A stretch of DNA of 64,000 nucleotides from Dysidea avara (Eukaryota; Porifera; Demospongiae; Dictyoceratida; Dysideidae), in assembly GCF_963678975.1 (NCBI RefSeq), contig NC_089279.1, forward strand, positions 24,352,004 through 24,416,003, in the 5' to 3' direction. Below are positions 14,854-25,904 of the stretch, piece after piece. Each line of letters starts with the position of its first letter. Position 1 is the stretch's first letter. The translations under genes and the position numbers were made by a program. The notes beneath the pieces were generated by a model. That model had not been told where the DNA came from and did no database searches. It saw nothing but the letters and a program-made list of their open reading frames with translations.

Positions 14854-15244
14854 CAGCGGCGGAGGAAGTAGTTGATATGAGGGGGCTGGGCTGACCCAGA
14901 CTTATTTCTATAGTTTGGTAAGGTGAGACCAAAAAAAAAAAAAAAAAAAAAAAAGTCACAACCAACTGACAAGAGCTTTCCACCGCACCAGCTACCATTT
15001 CTAGCTGATAAACTACATAAAAATCCTTACATAGCTCGCTACACACTGACTACTTTATTAGAGTGACTGCTCTATTAGAGTATCTCGATCTTTATCACGG
15101 TTTTCAGCCCCACTCCAAGAAAGATAATTTCGGTGTGATATCATTCTGAGGGGGGGGGGGGGGGGGCTAAGCCCCCCCTCAGCAGACCGAAGGGGGGCTT
15201 TAGCCCCCTAGCCCCCCCCCCTTTCCGCCGCCTATGCTGTAAGT
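14846..15244. mobile_element. hAT-type MITE, 383 bp, target duplication CTGTAAGT
   Basis: The element 14854-15236 begins CAGCGGCGGAGGAAGTAG and ends CTTTCCGCCGCCTATG, flanked by the 8-bp duplication CTGTAAGT (14846-14853 and 15237-15244). A sister copy at 36392-36680 shares most of its sequence and has its own duplication, CTGAGTTA. The interior has a 24-A run, a G-run of about 18 and the CTCTATTAGAGTATCTCGATC motif. The 8-bp duplication fits the hAT superfamily. Confidence 0.9.
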
Positions 15245-15342
15245 AATATAATATAATGCGTGATTGTAATGCTCATTAGCGTGTTGCCCCTAGTGGGCTT
15301 TGCTAATTAACGTGACGTCATAAATAATTAAATAATTAATTA

Positions 15343-17840
15343 ATGTCTGTTAGGCGCAATCTGTGAATTTGCGCAGTTTGTAAATTGCGCTGCGCATTTT
15401 GTGAATTCATAAAATGCGCAACAATTTATAAATTGCGCAGGTGTCGCGCTGCCATATGGTAAGGCGAGATGCGACACGTACAGCCTGTTGTATCGGTTGC
15501 CGACCTTCTGTCATTCCAAGTGTTGGATCACGAGATTTCCTCGTGGCAGTGTATGCGAGGTGTGGATTTCACCAGTATGAGTTTGTGAGGTACGTCAAAA
15601 GAGGGTTACAGAGAGCCGGCTATTCGAAAGGTTCTGTAGAGGAAAATATCTTGGTCCCAATCACACCTCCAAAAAGCAAAACAAAACAGTAACGGAGGAG
15701 AAGGTGCAGAAGATCATGTTGATATCAGACCGTTTTGAATGGAGTGGAAAGAAGTTATGCTCTAATTAGCCCTGCCTTTCATTACTACAACAAAGAAGTT
15801 TGTTTTGTTAAACTACCCAGAGCTGAAGTTGGGTAAGAAACTTTGTGCCTGCCTTTCACAAAATTTTGTAATTACAGAATGAGAATGACCATCATTTAGT
15901 TGCAACAATTGAGAAATTTTATGACATAGTAGAGCGCCGTTGTGCATTCAACTGAAAATGGACATGTAGACTACAAGAAAATACTTGCAGAGATATGGAA
16001 GTATAGTGAATTATGTATGCTATTATATTCTCAAGCATCACTAAAGTTTATAGCCACTAATCATACGTTGTGGAGATGGGTGATACCAATATTCTGTACT
16101 GAACAAGTAGTCTGGTTCCCAAGTTTGTAATAATGCCAAGTTGTGAAGGACAAGTCAGGCTGGATTTTAGCTGATATTTTTGCAAGAGACCAAACCTTTG
16201 TGGTCCCCATCGACCTATCAATTTATGGAGCCTACCTATCAATTTTCTGATATATTAGTTTGCAAAAAGATTACGACATTCTAATAGAACAGTCATTTGT
16301 TCTAATAGAGCAGTCAGTAAGTGATCTCAGAAGGAATCTGTAGGGGCATGCCTCCAGACCCCCTAGTAAGACCATGTGTGTATTTTGCACACGGTACTCA
16401 GCTTTACAACTACCTGGAACAGACCCCCTGCTACGGGCTTTGATGTCTTCACTGTTCAACGTTGCTTGGTACCTTAATTTGGCATACTGCAGTACGTATA
16501 ATGAGAACACCTTGGACCTACTTGAGTCCTCCTTTATGTATCTTTGCTGACAGCGGAAGGTGTTGATTTGTGGTAGCTAGCACCATGTAATGGCTTCCCT
16601 CAAAAATTATTATAATTATGCACCTATTAATTGCTTCAGCAATCAGTTCGATATACATCATCACATTGTGTCATTTGTACCATTAAGTAAACTGTACGTG
16701 TTTGTTCATGTTGTTGTAAAATGTATCTGTATTAGCTTAAATAACCTTCTTGATGAATAGTTGGATTTCTTTGTGAACCAGCAAATTTCTTTTCATCGTC
16801 TGTTGTATTGTACCGATGAGTTATGATGTGTCACATGAATTATAATGTTTGTTTATTTAGAATCATTGGATGACTATTGTCAATCTTGTGGAATGATTAG
16901 TTTGGATGATGATACAACTGACATAGTGAGGTCTAGTTATGCATACAAATTAATGTATGGATTCCATAGGTCAGGTGCAATAGTTGCTCATGGGGGCACC
17001 ATGAACGGTGTTTAGGAAGACATGTGGTTATAGCCAGGCAAGATGAAAATGGATACAACTTTTCTGGGTCTTGCTGTTCATCAAATGGAGCTGTACCTTT
17101 GTAACTCATGTATTGGAGCATACTTAGCTATATGTGTAACACAGCATACCTGATTCCAAACATTATATGTTTGCACTAATAACTGTATCACACAGAGGTG
17201 ACATTATGTAGCTAACCACGTGTTGTGTTACATCTGGATGCATGGGATAATGTGAGAGTAAAACTAACTACGTGTACCATTTAAGGCTGGACATTAAATA
17301 TATGATGTTGGACTTGAGTTACAATGTACCAAACATTATGTGCTGATATTCATTTCATTACTTGTGCAGTGCTTGCATGTGCTGGACAACTGCTAGGAAA
17401 AGTAAAACATGCAGGCTGGACTGTGCCAATCAATATCAGCTGATCAAAACGAATGGCTTAGCCTACCACAAATGCTGTAGTATACGTAGCGCAACACTGA
17501 GAGAGAAAGACAGTGCACCTTATCCAGGCCAGCTGCAGAGTACGCAAAGGAACCTTGGAGGGAGAGATAGTCGGGTATAGAATGCGTCTTCAGTTCAGTT
17601 TATCCATGTCCCTTCAGCTAGTAAAAGGGGGTAAAAGAGAAGCCTGTCATTCCTCCCTGTGATACGTACTTGAATCGGCCAAGAACGTAACGGCGGTACC
17701 AAGTTCATAAAATGCGCAGCTCTTACGGTAGTTCACAAACTGCGCAACAATTTATAAATTGTTGCGCATTTTATGAATTCACAAAATGCGCAGCGCAATT
17801 TATAAACTGCGCAAATTCACAGATTGCGCCTAACATGTCC
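15343..17840. mobile_element. 2.5-kb DNA element with GCGCAA-rich terminal inverted repeats
   Basis: Inverted ends of about 95 bp: left begins TGTTAGGCGCAATCTGTG at 15348, right ends with the complement at 17835. Each end repeats GCGCAA/TTGCGC several times, giving stacked small palindromes. Flanks share ATGTC (left, ending at 15347) and ATGTCC (right), suggesting a 5- or 6-bp duplication with overlap. The interior has no intact transposase: an 83-codon ORF (15441-15692) with CCIGC and GFHQYEFVRYVKRG, and a possible exon fragment near 16861 (SLDDYCQSCGMISLDDDTTD) are unassigned. The class cannot be named from sequence alone. Confidence 0.75.
15441..15692 (+). CDS. Hypothetical 83-codon ORF within the 2.5-kb element
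   Basis: Starts within the left inverted repeat. The translation has CCIGC near residue 16 and a basic tail ending PPKSKTKQ. Followed by stops. It could be the first exon of the element's own protein, because it sits just inside the terminal repeat and has more GC and CpG than the surroundings. No family recognised. Confidence 0.3.
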   Translation: MSRCHMVRRDATRTACCIGCRPSVIPSVGSRDFLVAVYARCGFHQYEFVRYVKRGLQRAGYSKGSVEENILVPITPPKSKTKQ

Positions 17841-18145
17841 AGACGAAACTGCGTAGTTCACAAGAACACTCACCGGAATTGAGTTAGACGAAACCCGAAC
17901 GTCAAATTGAAGTGAGCGTTTTTTCTCCGGTGCCTTCGTTAAGCAGGACACTTTTCTAAATAGTGCCTTTCTTCTAACAAACATTGAACTCCTTAACAAC
18001 CACTTTCCAGCGCAATTCACTCAAAATCCACGTTCAACCCGCAAAACAAGCTGTACACACTGCGCGTTAAACAGGTCGCCAAACACGTAAAACCTGTCTG
18101 AATACATAGCAACCAGCCGTACGCGCGCCATTAAAATATTTTTGT

Positions 18146-18439
18146 TTATAGACCTTATTCACTGAATCAATTTCGTAGCGCTTATAACCCGTTGCGAAGG
18201 AGTTGTCCGCCAATGTTCGCCATTTGCAGTACCTAAACCATGGTAACATCACAATTCTCCGCCAAATTCGCCATTTGCAGTACCATAACTATGGTAACAT
18301 GATAGCAACGGTCGTGCTCGCCCAGTTTTAGAACTCAAAATGGCGTCCAAAACACTATCGTCATGGTGAATGTGGACCCTTGTATGGCTTTGCGTGACAT
18401 CAGAGGGCGCTCACTGTTCTAAATGAATAAGGTCTATTA
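18146..18439. mobile_element. PIF/Harbinger-like MITE, 288 bp, TTA duplication
   Basis: The element 18149-18436 begins TAGACCTTATTCA and ends TGAATAAGGTCTA, flanked by TTA on both sides, the usual three-base target of PIF/Harbinger elements. Inside, a segment with TTCGCCATTTGCAGTACC and ATGGTAACAT occurs twice in direct orientation (about 18217 and 18270). No ORF of note. Confidence 0.8.
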
Positions 18440-18697
18440 AGTTAAAACTGATAACGTTGTCTTCCTGCCTTGAACTGCATTACTTACACTTACAGGTGTT
18501 TGAAGGTTAGTCCTAACTAGTTTGTTTACCGCATGGAATGCCATTGTTGGAATAAATTTCTGTCGAAGTACTAGTCTGAATAAAGTGTGTTACTGGTGTT
18601 ACCAGGCACTGTACTGCTTTCTTCGGATGGGCTAAACGTTTCACAGTTGTTGTACAATTACAGAAGTTATTTTTACGTTATTTTACAATAAAATAAC

Positions 18698-18927
18698 TAA
18701 GGTAAATGCGGGTATTTCCGGACAGTGCACAATTCCGGACACTTTGGCACCTTTACCAAGCTAGCCCAGGAACGAAACAACGGATTGCCTTGAAATTTCT
18801 GGTGTGAATAGCTATTCTTATAGGGATTATAAAAATCGAAAAGTGTGTTCTAGTTGATTCATTCTTGGGTGCTATACATAAAGTGTCCGGAATTGTGCGC
18901 TGTCCGGAAATACCCGCATTTACCTTA
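18698..18927. mobile_element. TA-flanked palindromic MITE, 226 bp
   Basis: The inverted ends AGGTAAATGCGGGTATTTCC and its complement run inward for about 50 bases each, through GTGCACAATTCCGGACAC. They are flanked by TA. No coding content. It lies directly upstream of the 2A ORF. Confidence 0.85.
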
Positions 18928-18987
18928 GTTGTTTCCTGTTACTTGTCGTACATTTTTTTGTTGTAGTGCGAAGAAACAAGCAGGGCA

Positions 18988-19332
18988 ATGATAGACATAA
19001 CGCAATGGAGAATAGCGATAGGTACTCATCACCTCCGGTGGAGGCGTAATTCTAATTACGGGTTAACAACTTTAGGTGAGTACCATGTAGACAGATTAAT
19101 GTTCTTCATTACGGTATCGGTTAAGGTATTCATTACTATGCATGTTTTTATTACTATGCTACTGCTGCTACAAGCAGGTGATGTTGAAAGTAACCCAGGC
19201 CCAAACTTTTTAAGGACATGTCCAAATTGTGATGAAAAAGTGCTGGCAAGAAAAAAGTTGTGTAAATGTGGATACGTGCTTAACAAAAAAATAGGTAGGC
19301 CTACTGGCACCAGTGCAGAAGCGGGCTTTTGA
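18988..19332 (+). CDS. 2A-like peptide followed by a zinc-ribbon-like segment (partial or decayed ORF)
   Basis: The 114-codon ORF has a hydrophobic stretch (residues about 38-60, MFFITVSVKVFITMHVFITM), then LLLLQAGDVESNPGP at residues about 58-72. This carries the DxExNPGP signature of 2A ribosome-skipping peptides (codons 19180-19203). After it come CPNC and CKCG pairs separated by about 14 residues, then a basic KKIGRPTGT stretch like an AT-hook. 2A-like peptides are known near the N-termini of some sponge and echinoderm proteins and of non-LTR retrotransposons. The ORF ends at 19332, but the adjacent frame continues open (TETPDYSDRKVDPSSES, then a KRKVEK basic tail) to a stop near 19417. 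A one-base frameshift or an unseen splice is therefore likely. The skipping activity and the parent gene are inference. Confidence 0.6.
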   Translation: MIDITQWRIAIGTHHLRWRRNSNYGLTTLGEYHVDRLMFFITVSVKVFITMHVFITMLLLLQAGDVESNPGPNFLRTCPNCDEKVLARKKLCKCGYVLNKKIGRPTGTSAEAGF

Positions 19333-19429
19333 CAGAAACCCCAGATTACAGTGACAGAAAAGTTGATCCATCTTCTGAATCAGCTATTAATCAGAAAAGA
19401 AAAGTTGAAAAGTTGTAGTAGCCTCAGCT

Positions 19430-21120
19430 ATAACTGGTCAAATGTAGTATTTGTTTTAACAACTAAATATTCCGTGATTGCTGAATTGCAGCATGTGCAG
19501 TTTCTTTTACATTGAACAGAACAGTCACTCTAATACAGCAGGGAGACAGAAGTAGTTGCTACTTGCTAATAGTCAGCCTCATGTTGGGTCTAGTGTTAAA
19601 AAATTTCTGAAAAGTATGTTTCCTGCTTTTCTGTAAAGTTTCCCTAATAGAGCAGTCACTCTTGTACAACAGTAAAATAAGTACTGTATACAGTAAACTG
19701 CTGAAATCACCCTGAGACTCAACCGCAATGGTCTAATTTTCTTAGGGATAGGGGTGGGGTGCATGGCCTACTAGGAACCACACTAAGGTATGCCTTCCGA
19801 ATATTACCAAACTTTAGTATTTATGTAGCTAGGCCCTAAAGTCTATCAGTTCTTCTACTGAATTTTACTTGCATTGGAATTAGCAGTAATGAAAAGGTGC
19901 GTACACTGGAGAAGTGATTGTCAGCTCACTTATTGTGCAGTACGATAGTACTGTTATCGTACTGTGTAGTAGGGACCACAAAGGCGTGGGTGTGGCCCAT
20001 CCAAAAACCATCCTCACTTTTTCCAAATGATGATGTGGCAGTATTGGTTAGGTAAAACTAAGCCCAAACAAGCCTTCAGATTGACCGAACATGTTTCCAA
20101 CAAGTTGCTACGGAATTTGAAAAAAATATTTATCAGAATAACTACTCTTCTACTCTGTGTGTGTCTGCATGCATATGCGCATGTGGTGTAGTGAGTGGTG
20201 ATGATTGTGTGGTGTCAGTAGTCTTTTTCTAATGGTACAGGGAACAGGGAATTCTTATTATAAGCTCCGCTTGTGATTAATTCAGAGTAAACCAATTACT
20301 AATAACTGATAGTTACTCTGATGTAAAACTTAGACCAACAAATAAACCTTAGTTTAAATCTCGCGGTAAACTACGCTATATATGTAGTGTCCCACCCGTT
20401 AGTTTACTGTTACATTTCTTACAGGGTAAAATGGTATATCAGTCTTCTTCCTGTGGTGAAATGATGTACAGTGCTAGCTCCCTTGATTATCTGAACACTT
20501 GGTTATCCAAACAGCAGAATTGAGTTCTCTTTTGTTTATGACGTATGTTCTATTAGAGTATTTGAGCTTTGTATACAAATGTATGGGGTTTGATTATCTG
20601 AACATGTCTTGGTCCCGAGGGATTGGATAACACTGTATTACCCTGTGATTAATGATCATGTGGAATACACAGTTACTTTGTTTATGTGAAATGGTAGCGT
20701 GAAACAGCCCTTGAATAGCCGTACTTCTATCCATTCACTAGCTAGAATAAAATCCATTGGCAAAAATGATGTAGTGTTGTTTAAGTTGTGCTACTCATTC
20801 TTGTACAGTAGTTGAGTAATTTCATCAGTCAGTCAGACTTTTTATTCAGAATAATATGTCCCTGTGAGGTTCCCTATACTATACATGTAACTGTATTTGT
20901 TGAATATCAGATGTGGGAATAAGCAGTTTCATGTATTCTTGTTTTGTAGCAAGATAAATAAATTGAATACCTGTCTCAATTTGCTATTAATGGATAAAGA
21001 TAAACACTTGAAAAATTATTTTTGTATGTTGTCAACTGTTACGTGCTTTTATGTTGTTATCATACCATATTTGTAGTGTGTAGCATCAGAATTCCACTTA
21101 AACTAATGTCGATTAATGTT
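19430..21120. other. Gene-free stretch
   Basis: Only scattered 25-bp motifs (near 19515, 19640 and 20550) and unremarkable AT-rich DNA; no exon or RNA gene recognised. Confidence 0.45.
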
Positions 21121-21125
21121 AGGTC

Positions 21126-21756
21126 GTTAAGTGTAGAGTTGCACCGATATGCATTTTTTCACATTTTCCGATACCGATTATTTGCCTATTCCTGTAACCG
21201 ATATGCCGATATTTACCGATATTCTTCATTTCTTCAGAACAGAGGAGGAGGAGCAGAAAATCACCTAAAGTTTATGCGTATAAACTGCATTTGTAATGAT
21301 AATGTAATCAATGTAATTAATTACGTGGGCGGCCGACTTTTACAATGTTTTACACAGTTTTGCTACTATCTCCTTTCATGGAAAAGGAAGCCAAGTAGTT
21401 ATAAAACAGCTAATCAAACAGTGTTTTAGTGGGACTACAGACTCTTTGTGAAGAGTGATCAACTAATTGCGTGGGCGGCCGATAAATATACACAGCCTAC
21501 TATAGCCTTGCAACCACATTTGTGCAAACAAACAAACTCAAATAGTTACAAAACAGTTACAACAAACCACTTACTGCTACATTCACCACCTTCTTTACTT
21601 TCACCTGTTCATTGTCGTCAACTTAACGATTGATTGTGGGTTTCGGTTAACCGGCAAGTTATTCCGCTTCGTAGCCGATACCGATACTTGTAAAATTAGC
21701 TAATATCGGTTGTTACCGATAATTCAACCGATTATCGGTGCAACTCTAGTTAAGTG
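21126..21756. mobile_element. hAT-type nonautonomous element, 615 bp, target duplication GTTAAGTG
   Basis: The element 21134-21748 begins TAGAGTTGCACCGATA and ends TATCGGTGCAACTCTA. It is flanked by GTTAAGTG on both sides (21126-21133, 21749-21756). Both ends carry several CCGATA/TATCGG subterminal motifs, as in hAT elements. Inside, GCGTGGGCGGCCGA-like text occurs twice (about 21325 and 21470), showing an internal duplication. No transposase. Confidence 0.9.
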
Positions 21757-22124
21757 GGTGGTTTTCTTCATATTTTTTGGTCTTGAAAAAATCTGCCCTA
21801 CTTGCAAGCTAAAATTTGCTCTTATGGTGTTGCAAACTGACACTACATCTACATTCTTGTGGCATAATCAGGGCCATGGGGGCAAGGTAGAGAGGCCACT
21901 ATCAATTGTGATACAAGCAGCTGATGCAATAGGACCTTGACTATCCAAACCTTGATTATTCATTCTTTATTAGTGGCTGCTCTATTAGAGTATTTCTTCA
22001 TTAGGTGAACGTTCTATTAGAGTAAGTGTATGTTCCATTAGAGTAGTTGAACAGAACTCTGTGTATATTTAAACTGGCACACAGGTGTTTGGATAATGGA
22101 GGTCCTACTGTACATATACCACTT

Positions 22125-22687
22125 TAGCGTGGGAGTTCAAAGGCGCCGCTCGGTGTTTAACTCGCATATTGCCCGGGCAATATCATGGGAAAGCGGTTTG
22201 CCAATGACTTTGATACCCAGCCAGTTCAAAGAATCGATGCGCTTTGACTCGTTATATTGAGCGACATAGAGCTTTGTATTGTGGGACTCGGTTTTGAAGA
22301 GGTTGCTAAGCTTAGTACATAGGCTAAGATAGAGTAGTTGGTTGTTACTAAAGGATAATGAAGGCACAAAATAATTGTTTGGGCGATTGTGGATGCGTAT
22401 TTCTACCCACCGCGTATCAGCCTTTGAACAGACCACGGAACAGCAAAGCTACTACTGCTACATTGAAATAGGTTAGTACCTTACAGTTCTAAGTACTTAA
22501 CCTAATATAATAACTTACTTACTGTCCCAATAGCGAAGTTAGTTGGCTTAACTTAGTACAAAAATGATAACAATATAAACTCCATCCCACAATCGCAAGT
22601 TTTCTAACATTGCGTGTTGAAGTATAGTAACGTATTAATGACGTTTTAACGTATGGACAACGTTTTGATGGCTATTAGCCCACGCTA
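22125..22687. other. Block bounded by short inverted TAGCGTGGG ends, with a 99-codon ORF
   Basis: TAGCGTGGG at 22125 and CCCACGCTA at 22679 are inverted. The block is richer in CpG than its surroundings. It may be a short transposon or simply a gene fragment; I found no target duplication. Confidence 0.3.
22137..22436 (-). CDS. Hypothetical 99-aa ORF
   Basis: An open frame with varied composition (RIHNRPNNYFVPSLSFSNNQ, later LNWLGIKVIGKPLSHDIARA). Upstream on the minus strand the sequence reads CATTTCAATGTAGCAG, a plausible splice acceptor, so the ORF could be a terminal exon. I recognise no family. It may belong to the surrounding short element. Confidence 0.3.
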   Translation of the reverse strand: MVCSKADTRWVEIRIHNRPNNYFVPSLSFSNNQLLYLSLCTKLSNLFKTESHNTKLYVAQYNESKRIDSLNWLGIKVIGKPLSHDIARAICELNTERRL

Positions 22688-22797
22688 TTAAAACCACAAT
22701 CGATCTTCAGATGCTACTGTATAAAACAAATGGGATGAGTTCTCGTTAGTTCTTTCACCTATTAGGTGAGTGCGCCCCAAGTGATATATATCACTTG

Positions 22798-22904
22798 TAC
22801 CATAGCTGCTTGGGATTTTGCTGACATATACACCCGCAGCCCTCGGGCCTGCGGCCCTCGTGCTTTGGGTGTATATATCAGCAAAATCCCTCGCAGCCAT
22901 GGTA
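22798..22904. mobile_element. Hairpin MITE (TGCTGACATATACACCC arms)
   Basis: Left arm TACCATAGCTGCTTGGGATT and right arm ATCCCTCGCAGCCATGGTA are inverted, continuing through TTTGCTGAYATATACACCC, around a GC-rich loop of CTCGGGCCTGCGGCC. No coding content. Confidence 0.75.
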
Positions 22905-23000
22905 TAACTATTACTTATTATGCATCACAGTTAAACAAAGCAGCCACAGGTTGTTTAATACGCTAACAAATTTACTTGGTTATGTGTGACCCGGTCCTAG

Positions 23001-23023
23001 TAATAATAATAATAATAATAATA
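23001..23023. repeat. (TAA)n microsatellite
   Basis: Uninterrupted TAA repeats of about 23 bases next to an AGCATAAT-family repeat end at 23030-23087. Confidence 0.9.
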
Positions 23024-23954
23024 TGCTCAATGCTTTCAGGCACCTATTATGCTCATTATTATGCCAGCATAATCGGCGGGTCCCTAGTAGTAGTTGTTAA
23101 CCAACAAAAGAGGGGGGATGTGGTCCTGGAACAAAGGCACATGGATAGTTATAATGAGGATAGTTGTGATCATCGCTTAATCCAACTGCATACGTCCAAA
23201 TGTGTTCACGAGTATATGTGACTGGGCCTGCGAATATAGGGCATGTGGGCACATGATTTTTGCCTACTTTTTCAAACTTTCATCACTCATAACTTTTTAT
23301 GCCATTGTGCTATAACTATGCAATTTTTTGTACCTAGTAAGGATTTAATTGGCTTTATGATGCAAGTTACAGAATGCACATATACTGTTCCAATACTGAT
23401 ATGACCTCTAGTGTGACAGGGTGTAGTTTGTGCCCACATGCCCTGTTTTTGCAGGCCATAGTACAAATGCACTAAATTTTTATGTACTTCATACTGTAGT
23501 GCTGTATTGGTTCTAAGGTACTTGACTAGAACTTTAGTACAGTGTCAGTAATTTAGTTTTAGCTCTAGTATACTAAAACTAAATCAAAATTATGAGGTGT
23601 TTTAACCAATAGAATTTTGGTTCAAAAACTAAAACTAAATCTAAATCTTGAGAATTTTTAGAAGTTTTAGTTAACCAGGCTTTAGTCTTCTGTGAGGCTT
23701 TCTCATGGGTCCCTAATATCCAAAAAACCATAATCAAGTATATAGGTTTTGACTATTTTCTTAGATCGCATGTTGTAGGATCAAATCTCTGTATTGTTTT
23801 CAGCATTGTTTGATGTCAAGATTCTAGCTTTGTGTTCACTGTAGATATTTGTGTATACAAAATAACTTTTGCAGAATGTTTTGCATAGCTATCAACTGAA
23901 ACTGTATCTTTGAGATAAGAGCCAATTTTAACTGCATGTGTGGCTTATTGCCTT

Positions 23955-24730
23955 TACAGGTTTTTGCAATTGAATTCGTCGCCTTTGCAATTGAATTCGT
24001 CCCGTTTGCAATTGAATTCGTCGGTATTGCAATTGAATTCGTCGGTATTGCAATTGAATTCGTCCCGTTTGCAATTGAATTCGTCGGTTTTGCAATTGAA
24101 TTCGTCGGTTTTGCAGTTGAATTCGTCGGTTTTGCAGTTGAATTCGTCGGTTTTGCAATAGAATTCGTCGCGTTTGCATTACAATTCGTCATAAACAAAA
24201 CGGCTCCAAGAAACCAACCCGTTCATTAAGAGATGAACTATTTATGCCTTGGAGAGTTACACTTGAGACACTAGAAGGTAATTGAAGCTGGTAGTACGCG
24301 AAGTTGATAGCTGTCTGACAAGTTAATTAGCTTGCTCGCGAGTGACCACACCCATCGCGAATGGCGTAGTAGAGTTTGGAATGTTGTTGGAGAGGCTGTA
24401 GAGGAAGAATTATTGCCTTATAAAGAGTTGTTTACTACTGTTGTACTTGAACAAGTTCTTGTAGCAGCTGCTACATCATGTTTTCATGTTTGCTCCAGCT
24501 GCCATTCTTGTTATGGACGAATTTAACTGCAAAAGCGACGAATTCAATTGCAAAAGCGACGAATTCAATTGCAAACGGGACGAATTCAATTGCAAAACCG
24601 ACGAAATCAATTGCAAACGGGACGAATTCAATTGCAAACGGGACGAATTCAATTGCAAAAGCGACGAACTCAATTGCAAACGGGACAAATTCAATTGCAA
24701 AGTCGCCGAATTCAATTGCAAAAACCTGTA
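23955..24730. mobile_element. Foldback element whose arms are inverted 21-bp minisatellite arrays
   Basis: Left arm (about 23966-24190): about ten copies of a 21-bp unit GAATTCGTCGGTTTTGCAAT plus T. Right arm (about 24523-24724): about ten copies of the inverse, GACGAATTCAATTGCAAAAG plus C. The outermost ends TACAGGTTTTTGCAATTG and CAATTGCAAAAACCTGTA are exact inverses. The roughly 330-bp centre has a 64-codon ORF without recognised domains. The arrays give many frame-open peptides (DEFNCKS repeats on plus, SSVLQLN on both), an effect of the 21-bp period. I see no clear target duplication. Confidence 0.8.
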
Positions 24731-24734
24731 ATAC

Positions 24735-25900
24735 TGTGGGTAAGACACATTAACAAGGCTTTAAACACATACTGTTGTATGTTACTGTTTCACTACATGG
24801 TCTAATCTATGTAGGTTTTTCTGGCATTGAGATTTTGACTAGGTTTGAGTTGATTGTGCTCTAAATTTTCCTGCTATGCTTTTTTGGAATTGCCCCAATT
24901 TTCTGCCTATTATGCTTTTCAGAAATGCATTGTGCTTTTATTTTGTGTGTGTGTTTTGTTTTCAGAAATTTTCTCCAATAATAAATTTGAACAAAGAAGT
25001 GTTACATCAACTGCAACATACCAATAATAGAAATGATTTGAAAAGGGGATGTGGTCCAGAGTTATTAGATTATTAGAGCAGGGCTAGCTCTGAAGGCATA
25101 TATAACCCCCTGAAGTTATAGTTTAATACTAATTATCTTATTATTTTTGCTTGTGAACATACAGTATGTAAAATAATTATGCATTGTTTCTGACCCATCT
25201 TTGTTAAACATGAGTTGTAGCAATTGGTATTCATGTTCAGTTATGTAACTTAAATGCAGCACCATGCCATGAACATGTAATATTTTGCCCTCCTGGGAAT
25301 ACACACTTCAAGGATTCTCATTCTCTCTATTACATGTGATGACTGTTCTATGTTTGACTGTATCCTGCCATGCAAGTCTTCATAAGCTAACTAATTGGAT
25401 TGTATAAAAATCGAACTTATAAATAAAGGAAAAAACAATTAATTGCAGATAAAATAACTAACAAGATGATGATGATAGAAAGTTATATATCACCAGTTAA
25501 GTTGTACTTTATATATAATTCTATAGTACCACCATACTTTAATTGTAACACCGTCTTCAAGTTTTTAGCAGTGACAATAGCTTATCTGTATGCAAAATTG
25601 AGAATACATAGTCACTGTACATGCTGCAGGCTTGTAATGTATGCTGTATTCACTGATAAATTTTACTCTATAATAAACTATATAATACTTGTTGAACAAG
25701 CTAATAGTCATGTACCATAGCTATATAGCTACGTATTATATCTAAATTACAAATTCAGCAAATTTACATTTCTAGATTAAACATACCACAAACACATAAC
25801 ATAAAGGTATTGAATTCAATTGTAGATGTATGTATAATTTGAAAATAATAAATTATTTGTAACTGTCCTGCAAACATAATACGACACATTGTGAATTGTA
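24735..25900. other. Gene-free stretch 3' of gene A
   Basis: Includes an AGCATAAT-family scrap at about 24865-24925 (TATTATGCTTTTCAGAAATG). No exon found. The 3' untranslated region of gene A probably occupies its right edge. Confidence 0.4.
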
Positions 25901-25904
25901 TTAG

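Noticed and set aside
23955..24730. CRISPR-like repeat array
   Set aside because: Units are contiguous without unique spacers, arms are inverted, and the context is eukaryotic.
24486..24731. DEFNCKS repeat protein resembling LDL-receptor or Cys-repeat modules
   Set aside because: The 21-bp unit is a multiple of three and yields open peptides in several frames; Cys spacing does not match LDL-A modules and the arm is mirrored on the other side.
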